Positions 32,211 through 44,313 of a stretch of DNA of 64,000 nt are shown in pieces. The stretch is from Pleurodeles waltl (Eukaryota; Chordata; Amphibia; Caudata; Salamandridae), in assembly GCF_031143425.1 (NCBI RefSeq), contig NC_090439.1, positions 349,426,027 through 349,490,026 on the forward strand, written 5' to 3'. Every line of letters begins with the position of its first letter. Position 1 is the first letter of the stretch. The position numbers and the translations under genes are program-made. The notes beneath the pieces were generated by a model that saw nothing but the letters and a program-made list of their open reading frames with translations, was not told the origin of the DNA and searched no databases.

Positions 32211-33965
32211 AAGGCTGCACTGGTTGAGTTCCAACCAGGGCAGAAAGTCTGGGTTCTGGAGCCTGTGGCTCCCAGGGCACTCCAGGACAAATGGAGTGGT
32301 CCTTACCCAGTACTAGAAAGGAAGAGTCAGGTCACCTACTTGGTGGACCTGGGCACAAGCAGGAGCCCCAAGAGGGTGATCCATGTAAACCGCCTTAAGC
32401 TCTTCCACGACAGGGCTGATGTCAATCTGTTGATGGTAACAGATGAGGATCAGGAGGCAGAGAGTGAACCTCTCCCTGATCTTCTGTCATCAGACCCAAA
32501 AGATGGCACAGTAGATGGAGTGATCTACTCAGACACCCTCTCTGGCCAACAGCAAGCTGATTGTAGGAGAGTCCTACAACAGTTTCCTGAACTCTTCTCC
32601 TTAACCCCTGGTCAGACACACCTGTGTACCCATGATGTGGACACAGGAGACAGCATGCCTGTCAAGAACAAAATCTTTAGACAATCTGACCATGTTAAGG
32701 AAAGCATCAAGGTGGAAGTCCACAAGATGCTGGAATTGGGAGTAATTGAGCGCTCTGACAGCCCCTGGGCTAGCCCAGTGGTCTTAGTCCCCAAACCTCA
32801 CACCAAAGATGGAAAGAAAGAGATGAGGTTTTGTGTGGACTACAGAGGGCTCAATTCTGTCACCAAAACAGATGCTCATCCAATTCCAAGAGCTGATGAG
32901 CTCATAGACAAATTAGGTGCTGCCAAATTCTTAAGTACCTTTGACTTGACAGCAGGGTACTGGCAAATAAAAATGGCACCTGGAGCAAAAGAGAAAACAG
33001 CATTCTCCACACCTGATGGGCATTATCAGTTTACTGTTATGCCCTTTGGTTTAAAGAATGCCCCTGCCACCTTCCAAAGGTTGGTGAATCAAGTCCTTGC
33101 TGGCTTGGAGTCCTTTAGCACAGCTTATCTTGATGATATTGCTGTCTTTAGCTCCACCTGGCAGGATCACCTGGTCCACCTGAAGAAGGTTTTGAAGGCT
33201 CTGCAATCTGCAGGCCTCTCTATCAAGGCATCCAAATGCCAGATAGGGCAGGGAACTGTGGTTTACTTGGGACACCTTGTAGGTGGAGGCCAAGTTCAGC
33301 CACTCCAACCCAAGATCCAGACTATTCTGGACTGGGTAGCTCCAAAAACCCAGACTCAAGTCAGGGCATTCCTTGGCTTGACTGGGTATTACAGGAGGTT
33401 TGTGAAGGGATATGGATCCATTGTGACAGCCCTCACTGAACTCACCTCCAAGAAAATGCCCAAGAAAGTGAACTGGACTGTAGAATGCCAACAGGCCTTT
33501 GACACCCTGAAACAAGCAATGTGCTCAGCACCAGTTCTAAAAGCTCCAGATTATTCTAAGCAGTTCATTGTGCAGACTGATGCCTCTGAACATGGGATAG
33601 GGGCAGTTTTGTCCCAAACAAATGATGATGGCCTTGACCAGCCTGTTGCTTTCATTAGCAGGAGGTTACTCCCCAGGGAGCAGCGTTGGAGTGCCATTGA
33701 GAGGGAGGCCTTTGCTGTGGTTTGGTCCCTGAAGAAGCTGAGACCATACCTCTTTGGGACTCACTTCCTAGTTCAAACTGACCACAGACCTCTCAAATGG
33801 CTGATGCAAATGAAAGGTGAAAATCCTAAACTGTTGAGGTGGTCCATCTCCCTACAGGGAATGGACTTTATAGTGGAACACAGACCTGGGACTGCCCATG
33901 CCAATGCAGATGGCCTTTCCAGGTTCTTCCACTTAGAAAATGAAGACTCTCTTGGGAAAGGTTAG
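32211..33965 (+). CDS. pol: integrase C-terminus, reverse transcriptase and RNase H part of the Gmr1-type polyprotein
   Basis: Same frame as the upstream coding region, reopened after the stop; the first internal ATG is at 32265. It begins with the integrase GPY/F module (KWSGPY, residues 9-14 counted from that ATG). Reverse transcriptase follows, with SPWASPVVLVPK, the FDLTAGYWQIKM and MPFGLKNAPATFQ blocks, and the catalytic YLDD at 288-291. RNase H follows, with QTDAS (Asp439) and TDHRPLKWL. The gypsy-type reverse transcriptase thus lies downstream of integrase. It would be produced only by stop read-through or from an internal start, so this copy is probably not autonomous. The region has no internal frameshift. 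Confidence 0.93.
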   Translation, partial: KAALVEFQPGQKVWVLEPVAPRALQDKWSGPYPVLERKSQVTYLVDLGTSRSPKRVIHVNRLKLFHDRADVNLLMVTDEDQEAESEPLPDLLSSDPKDGTVDGVIYSDTLSGQQQADCRRVLQQFPELFSLTPGQTHLCTHDVDTGDSMPVKNKIFRQSDHVKESIKVEVHKMLELGVIERSDSPWASPVVLVPKPHTKDGKKEMRFCVDYRGLNSVTKTDAHPIPRADELIDKLGAAKFLSTFDLTAGYWQIKMAPGAKEKTAFSTPDGHYQFTVMPFGLKNAPATFQRLVNQVLAGLESFSTAYLDDIAVFSSTWQDHLVHLKKVLKALQSAGLSIKASKCQIGQGTVVYLGHLVGGGQVQPLQPKIQTILDWVAPKTQTQVRAFLGLTGYYRRFVKGYGSIVTALTELTSKKMPKKVNWTVECQQAFDTLKQAMCSAPVLKAPDYSKQFIVQTDASEHGIGAVLSQTNDDGLDQPVAFISRRLLPREQRWSAIEREAFAVVWSLKKLRPYLFGTHFLVQTDHRPLKWLMQMKGENPKLLRWSISLQGMDFIVEHRPGTAHANADGLSRFFHLENEDSLGKG

Positions 33966-33983
33966 TCTCATCCTCTTTCGTTT

Positions 33984-33992
33984 GGGGGGGGG
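33984..33992 (+). promoter_or_regulatory. polypurine tract
   Basis: Nine G residues, then TTG, then the 3' LTR start at 33996. This is the expected place and composition for the plus-strand primer of reverse transcription. Confidence 0.75.
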
Positions 33993-33995
33993 TTG

Positions 33996-36666
33996 TGTAA
34001 GGAAATGCCTCCTTGGCATGGTTGCCCCCTGACTTTTTGCCTTTGCTGATGCTATGTTTACAATTGAAAGTGTGCTGAGGCCTGCTAACCAGGCCCCAGC
34101 ACCAGTGTTCTTTCCCTAACCTGTACTTTTGTATCCACAATTGGCAGACCCTGGCATCCAGATAAGTCCCTTGAAACTGGTACTTCTAGTACCAAGGGCC
34201 CTGATGCCAAGGAAGGTCTCTAAGGGCTGCAGCATGTCTTATGCCACCCTGGAGACCTCTCACTCAGCACAGACACACTGCTTGCCAGCTTGTGTGTGCT
34301 AGTGAGGACAAAACGAGTAAGTCGACATGGCACTCCCCTCAGGGTGCCATGCCAGCCTCTCACTGCCTATGCAGTATAGGTAAGACACCCCTCTAGCAGG
34401 CCTTACAGCCCTAAGGCAGGGTGCACTATACCATAGGTGAGGGTACCAGTGCATGAGCATGGTACCCCTACAGTGTCTAAACAAAACCTTAGACATTGTA
34501 AGTGCAGGGTAGCCATAAGAGTATATGGTCTGGGAGTTTGTCAAACACGAACTCCACAGCACCATAATGGCTACACTGAAAACTGGGAAGTTTGGTATCA
34601 AACTTCTCAGCACAATAAATGCACACTGATGCCAGTGTACATTTTATTGTCAAATACACCCCAGAGGGCACCTTAGAGGTGCCCCCTGAAACTTAACCGA
34701 CTATCTGTGTAGGCTGACTAGTTTTAGCAGCCTGCCACAAACCGAGACATGTTGCTGGCCCCATGGGGAGAGTGCCTTTGTCACTCTGAGGCCAGTAACA
34801 AAGCCTGCACTGGGTGGAGATGCTAACACCTCCCCAAGGCAGGAATTGTCACACCTGGCGGTGAGCCTCAAAGGCTCACCTCCTTTGTGCCACCCCAGCA
34901 GGACACTCCAGCTAGTGGAGTTGCCCGCCCCCTCCGGCCAGGCCCCACTTTTGGCGGCAAGGCCGGAGAAAATAATGAGAAAAACAAGGAGGAGTCACTG
35001 GCCAGTCAGGACAGCCCCTAAGGTGTCCTGAGCTGAAGTGACTCTAACTTTTAGAAATCCTCCATCTTGCAGATGGAGGATTCCCCCAATAGGGTTAGGA
35101 TTGTGACCCCCTCCCCTTGGGAGGAGGCACAAAGAGGGTGTACCCACCCTCAGGGCTAGTAGCCATTGGCTACTAACCCCCCAGACCTAAACACGCCCTT
35201 AAATTTAGTATTTAAGGGCTACCCTGAACCCTAGAAAATTAGATTCCTGCAACTACAAGAAGAAGGACTGCCCAGCTGAAAACCCCTGCAGCGGAAGACC
35301 AGAAGACGACAACTGCCTTGGCTCCAGAAACTCACCGGCCTGTCTCCTGCCTTCCAAAGATCCTGCTCCAGCGACGCCTTCCAAAGGGACCAGCGACCTC
35401 GACTGCCCCTGCTTCGAAAAGACAAGAAACTCCCGAGGACAGCGGACCTGCTCCAAGAAAAGCTGCAACTTTGTTTCCAGCAACTTTAAAGAACCCTGCA
35501 AGCTCCCCGCAAGAAGCGTGAGACTTGCAACACTGCACCCGGCGACCCCGACTCGGCTGGTGGCGATCCAACACCTCAGGAGGGACCCCAGGACTACTCT
35601 AAGACTGTGAGTACAAAAACCTGTCCCCCCTGAGCCCCCACAGCGCCGCCTGCAGAGGGAATCCCGAGGCTTCCCCTGACCGCGACTCTTTGAACCTAAA
35701 GTCCCGACGCCTGGGAGAGACCCTGCACCCGCAGCCCCCAGGACCTGAAGGACCGGACTTTCACTGGAGAAGTGACCCCCAGGAGTCCCCCTCCCTTGCC
35801 CAAGTGGAGGTTTCCCCGAGGAATCCCCCCCTTGCCTGCCTGCAGCGCTGAAGAGATCCCGAGATCTCTCATAGACTAACATTGCGAACCCGACGCTTGT
35901 TTCTACACTGCACCCGGCCGCCCCCGCGCCGCTGAGGGTGAAATTTCTGTGTGGATTTGTGTCCCCCCCGGTGCCCTACAAAACCCCCCTGGTCTGCCCT
36001 CCGAAGACGCGGGTACTTACCTGCAAGCAGACCGGAACCGGAGCACCCCCTTCTCTCCATTCTAGCCTATGCGTTTTGGGCACCACTTTGAACTCTGCAC
36101 CTGACCGGCCCTGAGCTGCTGGTGTGGTGACTTTGGGGTTGCTCTGAACCCCCAACGGTGGGCTACCTTGGACCAAGAACTAAGCCCTGTAAGTGTCTTA
36201 CTTACCTGGTTAACCTAACAAATACTTACCTCCCCTAGGAACTGTGAAAATTGCACTGTGTCCACTTTTAAAACAGCTATTTGTGAATAACTTGAAAAGT
36301 ATACATGCAATTTTGATGATTTGAAGTTCCTAAAGTACTTACCTGCAATACCTTTCGAATGAGATATTACATGTAGAATTTGAACCTGTGGTTCTTAAAA
36401 TAAACTAAGAAAAGATATTTTTCTATAACAAAACCTATTGGCTGGATCTGTCTCTGAGTGTGTGTACCTCATTTATTGTCTATGTGTATGTACAACAAAT
36501 GCTTAACACTACTCCTTGGATAAGCCTATTGCTCGACCACACTACCACAAAATAGAGCATTAGTATTATCTATTGTTACCACTATTTTACCTCTAAGGGG
36601 AACCCTTGGACTCTGTGCATGCTATTCCTTACTTTGAAATAGCACATACAGAGCCAACTTCCTACA
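33996..36666 (+). repeat. 3' LTR of the Gmr1-type element
   Basis: Collinear with the 5' LTR, with no net length difference. Substitutions noted at 34174, 34836, 35726 and 36448 relative to 26430, 27092, 27982 and 28704. Followed directly by the right ATAAT duplication. Confidence 0.95.
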
Positions 36667-36887
36667 ATAATGTTATCTCAAGATCGTATTTAACACGGAA
36701 AACCAGAAGAATGAAGTCACCTCCACATGTCAGTCTATGGGAAATGTCCTCCGTAAAGAAGAAAGGAGGAAGGAAGGGGGCAAGTACAGATACGTGACCT
36801 GAACCCACTGGCAACCAGGAGAAGCTGCAATGGTCAACTTGGAACAGATGAACGGTGGATGGTTTCTAAATCTGAGGTGTCTGGTGC

Positions 36888-38255
36888 TGACACGTCGGTC
36901 CTTAATAAGTAAACTTACAAGGGGACGCGTATAGGTCGATTAGCCTTTTGATTTGTATAGGGTGTTCTTACCATAGTTTCGACACAGAATCAGAAATCAA
37001 TGTGCAGTATTCAATTACCATTAGTCAATTCAACAATCAATGAAGTCAGTAATATTCACTTACCATAACTTTTCAGTCATGAATAACCACACCTTGTTTA
37101 TAAGTTTAGTAAGTTTATTCCTTATTCGTTAACTATACTAAGTCACAAATTTTTATCATCAACTCTTAATCAAAACGATTCCAATAATACTTGTTAATAA
37201 GCAAGTCGCAGAAAACGTGATCTAATCAAAACTTTAATCAAAAGACATTCTAATATATCAACATAAGACATTAATAAAAACAATCCAGTAAAACTATGAC
37301 ATCCATTAAGTTCAGCATGATAGTCCGTCAAACCATTTGTCCCTATGTTTTGTCAGTCGTCACGTGAGTAACCTTAACTAATTCCATTTAGCATCTGCAT
37401 GTGGGGCTTCATGCAATACAAATTTAGAACACAAATTTGGAAAACATCTACCTAAGAAAAGTAGTAAGTCAGCACAGTTGGTACCTAGAAAGAAAAGGCA
37501 TAAAAATGCAATACAGACATTGTCCTATCTACCTATCCACGGTATGGGTCAGCCAGCAGAATCAGTCTTTGTCCTCAGGTCATCGGTCGATCAGCAACGC
37601 ATCAGGCTCTCAGTTAGACAGTATGAGCCCAATGACAGAATCTCAAATCTCTTCTTCTCAATACCGCAGTAAAAATCTGAATAAGTCTCTCTCTGTCACG
37701 TTGTTATATTAAAGTTTCCCAAACCATCCCCCAATTTCCAATTGGTCAATTAATCGTACGTTATTACCCTACCCAATAATTTCCCTTCGCCAAATCTATG
37801 AATTCTAATATTTCAAAGTTCACATGTCGTTGATTGGTCAGCTTTACGATGTTCTCATCATCCGGCTCGTCAGGTATTAATTTTTTTTACATATTCGTCT
37901 CCAGTCAGGGTCTTCATTGTTCGCATCCTGGGAAAGATCCCTTTGCACACTTTACACACATGTAATTACTTTACTAGAGACCTCATCTCCTGTCCATCGG
38001 TTCTCATAGAAAGCCTCTGCTAGGCATTTTATTAAAACAATGAGCAATTAGTTCACTCTGCTTCTGCGTGAGGCCTGGCAAACTAGGCCAAGACATTTGC
38101 TAAGTTAAGGACAACAATTAATAAGCAAGAGCATACTTCATAACCCTTAATATGACATAGCATTACATTAATCTAGAACATTTTCAATATTTAATATGGA
38201 TTAATCAAAATTTAGTACATTTCATGAACAATGGTGACCATTCTTCGAGGTCACA
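36888..38255 (-). mobile_element. antisense LTR of a retrovirus-like element, probably solo
   Basis: Read on the minus strand it matches the LTR at 60068-61552 in order. Shared blocks are a TTGGCCTAGT...GGCCT segment near the start, AATAAAC followed by GGTGTGGTTATTC(A/C)TGACTG, and ATCGACCTA with a nearby CGTCC near the end. The right boundary (TGTGACC on the minus strand) and left boundary (about 36888) are estimated by analogy. No primer-binding site or gag follows on the minus strand, so it looks like a solo or truncated LTR. The two LTRs are clearly diverged and represent related subfamilies or an old split. Confidence 0.65.
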
Positions 38256-38633
38256 ATTTCAAACATGCACATTATTTTTCTACGTTATTCATTTTTCTAC
38301 ATAAGTCATTATCCAAAATACATAAAATTCACTAATAATTTCTAATTAAGACATCTCTGTTAGGACTAGTTTCAGTTTTGAAGTTTACAGAAAAAGCATT
38401 CCATAACCAGGGCTCTTTAGCTCAGAAGTATTTGTATCATTTCTATGAGGAAATAGTTTTGCTAAAAATACAGTACTTGCCCCTTTGTAGATCTATGGCT
38501 TCCCTTTTGAAACTTGAATCTGGTATTAGAAACCAATTCCCTCAAGGCTTCCAACAAACTCCTTTTAAACTGAAAGGCAAAATCTGCCTTAGGTTGAACT
38601 CCAGGTTGTACTTTCATGGCTTTTTGGGACTAA
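38256..38633. other. no gene recognised
   Basis: AT-rich spacer between the antisense LTR and the next MITE. A short frame at 38378-38713 runs into the MITE and is not supported. Confidence 0.4.
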
Positions 38634-39490
38634 AGCCTGATTTATATTTTTTTATGTCATTTTTTGGTGCAAAAGTGTTGCAAACTTACAAAACACAATT
38701 GGGACAGATTTAAAGAAAAGTGGCGCAGTGCTGTGCCAAAATTGGCCTCACCGGGCTGCGTCACTTTAGAAACACAGGGATGCGCCATATTTAAGGGAAT
38801 ATGGGGCATCCCTGCGTTTTTCCCGATAAATTTAGCTGCCAGCGCAAACGCAGGCATCCTTGCACCATCGTGCAAGAATGTCTGTGTTGAGGGGTGTGAT
38901 TGTTTATGTGCGGGATGGTGTCCCTTCCTGCACATAAACAATCACTAATGGCGCTTTGGCACTTCTGTGTGTGCTGCACAATGCAGCACACACAGAAGTG
39001 CTAAAGTGTCATTTTCAAATGATTGTTTACGTGCAGGAAGGGACACCTTCCCGCATATAAACAATCACTTCTGGCATTTTAGTTTTTTTTTTCTTCCAAA
39101 GCAAAAACAAGAAGGAATAAAAGTAATCTTCCTCGTTGCTCCCTGCTAACGCTACCCCTGGGGGTGATGTTAGATTTTGGCACTACCTCAGGTTTACGAA
39201 ATTTCATAAATCTGAGGCAGCGTCAAAATGCAATGGGTGTTGCTTTGGCATACCCACAGCAACAGCCAGTGCACGGCCCTTCCATGCACAGTGCTGCGTG
39301 GGAAGGGGCTGTAAACGCCATCTTATAAATGCGGCATTGTGCTTGGCGCCACAGGAGTGTCACAAAAAGTGACGGATCCTGTGGTGCTAGGGGCCTATAA
39401 GTACGGCCCAATTATATTTTGTAAGATTACGCTGCTTTTGCGCAAAATAATGATGCAAATGCAGCACAAAAAAAACTATAAATCAGGGCT
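38634..39490. mobile_element. Harbinger-like non-autonomous element, 857 bp
   Basis: AGCCTGATTTATA at the left and TATAAATCAGGGCT at the right are inverted termini differing by one base insertion. TAA flanks both sides (38631-38633 and 39491-39493), the canonical 3-bp PIF/Harbinger target. Internal inverted segments occur around 38905-39070 (repeated 'tgattgttta(t/c)gtgc' and its complement). The body matches part of 3980-4856. No transposase. Confidence 0.8.
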
Positions 39491-40847
39491 TAAATGCAGG
39501 CAAAAGTTGTTGCGTTTTAAGTCTAGGCTGGGACGGCAGAATCCTAACCCTTTTATATGGAAAAAAACAAACATTGAGAGGGGCCGTCTATGCAGAGTTG
39601 CAATTTAATGTAATTGCGTGATTATTGTCACAACTTCACAAAAATACAATAAAAAGAATTTGTGTCACTCTTTACCATAGCTAAAAGTACGTCTTTGCAA
39701 ACCTCATTCGTAAATGGACATGGTCTAATATTATTAAGAAAAATGGCCATGTGAAAATGGAGGAAGGGCAACTGGTTTTTGGGACACCTGCATGCTAGAA
39801 TGAATGGTTAACTGAGCACTTCCAACAGTTGGCAAAAAGGTTTTCGCCAAAGCATTTCACAACATGTAAGCCAGCTCTGTCGTGATAAAACCAGATTCCA
39901 CCGCAACCATTGATCTTTAGGATCTAAACTAAAAAAACACAAAGGTTTTTCAAAGTCTAGGTTTTTCCTTTTTTACCATAGTATAAACAAAAGTTGGAAA
40001 AGCAACCAGTCCCGAGCCTACATCACTGAGAACGAGTGTGGGAAAACAAGGCTCAGCTCGGCTTCCTTTGAGGGGTCAAAGCACAATCCGGAGCGCTCTG
40101 GTTATAATTTTAACCTGTTGTTTTAATACGTTAAACTACACTAGACCCAGCAGAGCGTTACATTCCCACAGGAAACTCAGTCCATTCCAGAAATTACTTA
40201 CACCAACACAGCCTTCAGTTCGGTGAGGCTTCAGGAGGTACTTCGTGAGCAAAAGCAAAATTTAATTTTAAATGCATCTTTCAATTTCAACCAAGTACCA
40301 GAGTCAAATTTACTGAGCGCTTACATGAAAGCCTATGTTATGCGCTAACCATTATGCAGTCAAGGCATTTGTAGTTTCAAATATGATATGTTTTCCAAAG
40401 ATGTAATGGTCAATAAACTTATAAGTGAGAGGAAAACCAAGTGGCAGAAGTGTGTTGGCACTACCCTCCATGACAGCGTAAATTAGTCTTAGAAAATGAT
40501 TAGGAAAATCCCATCTCCTGATTCTGCATCAAAAATTAGTTTAGCTCAAGCCTTAGAGTTAACTTTGAAGATTCCTACTATTTGTAATATGGATCAAACC
40601 AAGAATGGCTTCTTTTTGGAGGAATAAAAATGTTGCCACTACTCCAATTCTGTAAGCCACTTACCATCTAAGACAAAATGTTCCTGTGATTTCTATATTG
40701 AGAAGTTCTCCAGTCGTGAATATTTATGTCATGTATATGATACAGTACAGTCTGCTCGAAGCAGCAGCAGAGTAATTTACAGAGAACCTTTTTTAATGTA
40801 GGGAGAACATCTTGAAAATAAGGTGCATTGCACAGAAACAGCATTTG
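39491..40847. other. no gene recognised
   Basis: No exon or repeat with clear ends. Short frames only. Confidence 0.4.
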
Positions 40848-41499
40848 GGGCCAGGTGTAACAAAAAAGGAATTTGCGATTCGGAAATAGCAATTTTTAAG
40901 AAATCGCCATTTCTGATTTGCAAAATGGAATGTATCATATTTGCAATTCGGTAATAGCGATTTCCTAAAAATCGCAAATGCAGGCCCATATTTGCGATTT
41001 TTTTGCATTTCCCAAATTGCGAATTCCTAAATGGAATTCGCAATTTAGGAAATGCAAAACTCCAGGGTGCTGGGGGCCTAAGGCCCCCCTCTTCTGCACC
41101 CCAAAAAAATATTTCAGGACATGTAAGGCGCACACATGCCAAAGGGGCATGTTTGCGTTACATGTCAATTTTAAAAAGGCATTTTTAATGCAATTTTAAA
41201 ACTTGCACATGGTTACCACCTAGATCAACTTGGTGGTTATAGCGATTCCTTAATGCCCAATTCGCATTAAGGAATTGCTTGTTACATGTGGTTTAGAAAT
41301 CGTAAATAAGGTTTCCTTATTTGCGATTTCTTATTTAGAGAATCACAATTTGCGATTCTCTAAACAGGCTCACAAATTTAAGGAATCGCTATTTTAGCGA
41401 TTCCTTCAATTTGTGTTGCGAATGCCTTTCATAAATACTGAAAGGCATTTTTGCATTCGCACCGTTTGCGAATGCAAGAAGGCTTGATACATCTGGCCC
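40848..41499. mobile_element. Harbinger-like MITE, 652 bp, TTG duplication
   Basis: Left terminus GGGCCAGGTGTAACAAAA and right terminus TTGATACATCTGGCCC are inverted repeats. TTG flanks both ends (40845-40847 and 41500-41502). The interior is made of repeated forward and inverted versions of TTTGCGATT/AATCGCAAA, so most of it can fold. Minus-strand frames through it are low-complexity artefacts. Confidence 0.82.
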
Positions 41500-41502
41500 T
41501 TG

Positions 41503-44128
41503 GTGTGGTTCAGAAAGAATTAGAGACAAACTTTGGCAAAGCCAATGGGTCTTGGCAGTGCTAACTATTAGTGCTTGCAATTTTTTTTTTGTAACATAGA
41601 CACTGCAGAGACCCAGAAACCCATGACTGAAGACATCCATCTTTGAATTTGGTTTGAATTGGTTTGTATCAAACACCTACATGTTGTCTTGAAATCCGGC
41701 ATTACAAGCATAACACAACCTTTTTGAAAACCTAGACATGTTTTCTGATGCACTCGCTCTTTGTGTCCCAGTTATTATATATTTTGTCCCTGCGTGTCCA
41801 GTCTTGTCTGGACCTAAATGAAGAACTTAAATGAATAAATCAGGTCAGCATACATGGGGAAATATATCCTTGAAAATATCTTGATCGTTGGTATCGTGAA
41901 GACGCTAGAGCTGCAGGTTTATATTTAAAGGATGATATTGTGGTAGTGCACGTATGGGAAAATGTACGCACCTGAGAAGTGCATATGGATATTACTATGA
42001 AGTCTGGCTCTGGGCACCTGTAACAATATCTCAACAATATTAGGGTTAGTATAAATCAGACGGGGAACATCCATCTTGTTGCAAGAACTGTGGTGTAGAC
42101 ACTGGAGCCAGAACCTGACCCCTTTGACTTTCACGAAGGAATGCGTGGAGGGACAAGAAACAGCATCAAGGGGCAGCTTGGAGATAACCTTTACGCATTA
42201 ACAAAGAAAACATAGGGTTTTGAAGGATCAAAAGCAAACACCATTTAACTGTCACTTTCTCCTTTGCTTCGAAACACCGCGCTCGTCTCGCCATCCAAGA
42301 ACTTTGATGGGCTCCAGGGTTTTTTGTCCGGGAAAGCAATTAGTGGCACCCGGGGCGCAGCTTTAGGAGGAGTTTGTGCGGGGTGTTACAACATACTCAT
42401 AGATGTATTTTGTGATAAAGAGTTAGGTGCGGATGCTCGCAATCGGGTATGGTGAGGTGCCCGTACATTAACATCCTTTGCCAGTGTGATTTTCGGAAAA
42501 TGTGAAAATAATACACCCCTCCCCACCCACCCCCAGTCATACAGGCCAAGCTACGCCCCTGTGCTGCACCTGCAAGGATTAATGTTCAGACTTAAAGAGA
42601 GGAATCTACCGCGAGCCCTGAACGGTTTATGTTAAACTACACCTCGGGCGACACTAGCGCGAGGGTCAAAGTTTAACGACCTCCGGAGCTTTGTGGCTTG
42701 TGCTCCTCGTTCACGAGAACAGAATCCTTTGAAACCATCTCGAGATTAAACAGAACAAAGCGCCTCTGTTAACTGCTCAAAACTAAGTTGAAGGGTTGCT
42801 AATTACAGGCAGCATCTTGGCACTGGCATCTGCCGACCGTGATGCCCCCTGATTTAAAAGAGGTCTCCCTTTCATGTTCTTTAACTTCACGAGTCTCCCC
42901 AGAGCTTAATCTGTAAAAAGGAAAAAGTAAGTGCGGGGACCCACAGCTTTTCTTCGATGTCTGACACCGGCCCTGCCATGTGTGGAATATCAAAAATGCC
43001 TAGATTTGATTCCACTTCCTGCTCCACTCCACACTTCCGGTCTTTTTAATTTACTACGATAGGTCCATTTTCGCATCGGCCTTTTCTGTTATTGTTTTCA
43101 TGCTTTATTCCTTCTCCTTCTTTTACTGTTTTTTGTTTTCATTCTTTTGTTTGGAGTCCAATCTCCATAATGAAAATGAAGACTTGGACTCCTAAAAATT
43201 AGTGCTGGTGCCCAACACAAGCAACCAGCGGCATAATTTAAATACTGAGTATCACTAAAACTGGGATATCAACACTGGTCAGATTATGAAGAAGTAAAAG
43301 GATCACTCTAGCGACTGGAATGAAAAGCCGCAGTAACCACTGTGGAGGGGAAATGTGCACCCTGTAAATCATACACCAACACGCATGTTTCATTTCGATC
43401 AAAGTGGTCAGTCTGGGTCCACAATAATTATCACTTTTATGTCTGGCATTCGCCAAGACCTTTTGTTTTTAACAAATATATGTCTGTACTATACTTGCTT
43501 ACTTACAGTGGCTTTGAATTAGCTCTCTTCATCCACTGGTCCGCTGTAGTGTCTTTCATATTCTACTTCCACGGACTGCAGCATACAGTATGGGACTCAG
43601 GGTCAGCCAGCCTCATCCATTGGCTTACCTAGCTTTGAGTGACAGCATTCTGTTCTAGTATAATGTGCACAGCAGCATAGTAGCTAGGACCTTTTCAGTG
43701 CCAGCGACTACTAGTGCAATGTGTGTGCTTTTACAGAAAAAGTAAATATTTTGGTTTTGAGGCAATGCTTGTTTACATTGTGTGCCTTCATAAAAAAAAT
43801 ATTCACAAACAAAATAAGCACTGGCAAAGCCAAAAGTTCAAAAGGCAATGTAATTACTCGCTTTGCAAATGTTTGTTTATGTTCGCACGGAGCATGCACA
43901 TCTGTAGCACATGATGCTGATCTAAAAAATTATTGAAACCTTTGTGGAATTTACTATCTGCTTAAAAGTTTGGTTCCCCATAGCAACTAGTGCTAACCTT
44001 TGCTAATACTATGGCTTTTTTGGGAAATCCAAGAAGAGGTTCTATGTGATTTCAGTTTTAAAACTCAAGCAAAAGTGCAAACAAGTTTGACAATTTTCAT
44101 TTATTTCATTTATTAGGAAGGGACATAG
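41503..44128. other. no gene recognised
   Basis: 42250-42450 and 42590-42760 have more CpG than the surroundings but no supportable coding exon or splice pair. The rest is AT-rich and unremarkable. Confidence 0.4.
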
Positions 44129-44313
44129 CTGCCAAGGTTCCCAGGTCCATGCATTATATTCTGCTCCAGTCTAGGTTTTTTTCCATTGAATTCAGGGACT
44201 TGTAGTACTATTTTATGATGGAATGAACAGTACTACAAGTTCCAGAAGTAAAACAAAAAAAAACTGTGATGGAGCAGTACATCACACATACATGGACCAG
44301 GGAATCTTAGCAG
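44129..44313. mobile_element. fold-back MITE, 185 bp
   Basis: CTGCCAAGGTTCCC at the left and GGGAATCTTAGCAG at the right are inverted. Inner arms GGTCCATG/CATGGACC, CTGCTCCA/TGGAGCAG and CTTGTAGTACT/AGTACTACAAG meet around 44210-44228. The whole element would form one imperfect hairpin. No clear target duplication; superfamily unknown. Confidence 0.7.

Larger units (their letters stand above)
26252..36666 (+). mobile_element. complete Gmr1-type Ty3/gypsy LTR retrotransposon
   Basis: A 10.4-kb element with two 2671-bp LTRs at a constant 7744-bp offset, flanked by a perfect 5-bp duplication ATAAT (26247-26251 and 36667-36671). Between the LTRs are a primer-site region, a single-frame gag-pol of about 4.8 kb and a G-rich polypurine tract. 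The domain order is Gag, protease, integrase, reverse transcriptase, RNase H. Ty3/gypsy elements normally place integrase last; the copia-like order with gypsy-type domains is known from the Gmr1 group described in deuterostomes. I counted four LTR differences (26430, 27092, 27982, 28704), about 0.15%, so the insertion is very recent. One in-frame stop at 32208-32210 interrupts pol. No envelope frame is present. Confidence 0.95.

Noticed and set aside
32265..32267. ATG 32265 as the start of a separate pol gene
   Set aside because: The frame is the same as the upstream gag-pol and homology continues across the stop. The ATG is simply the first Met after the interruption.
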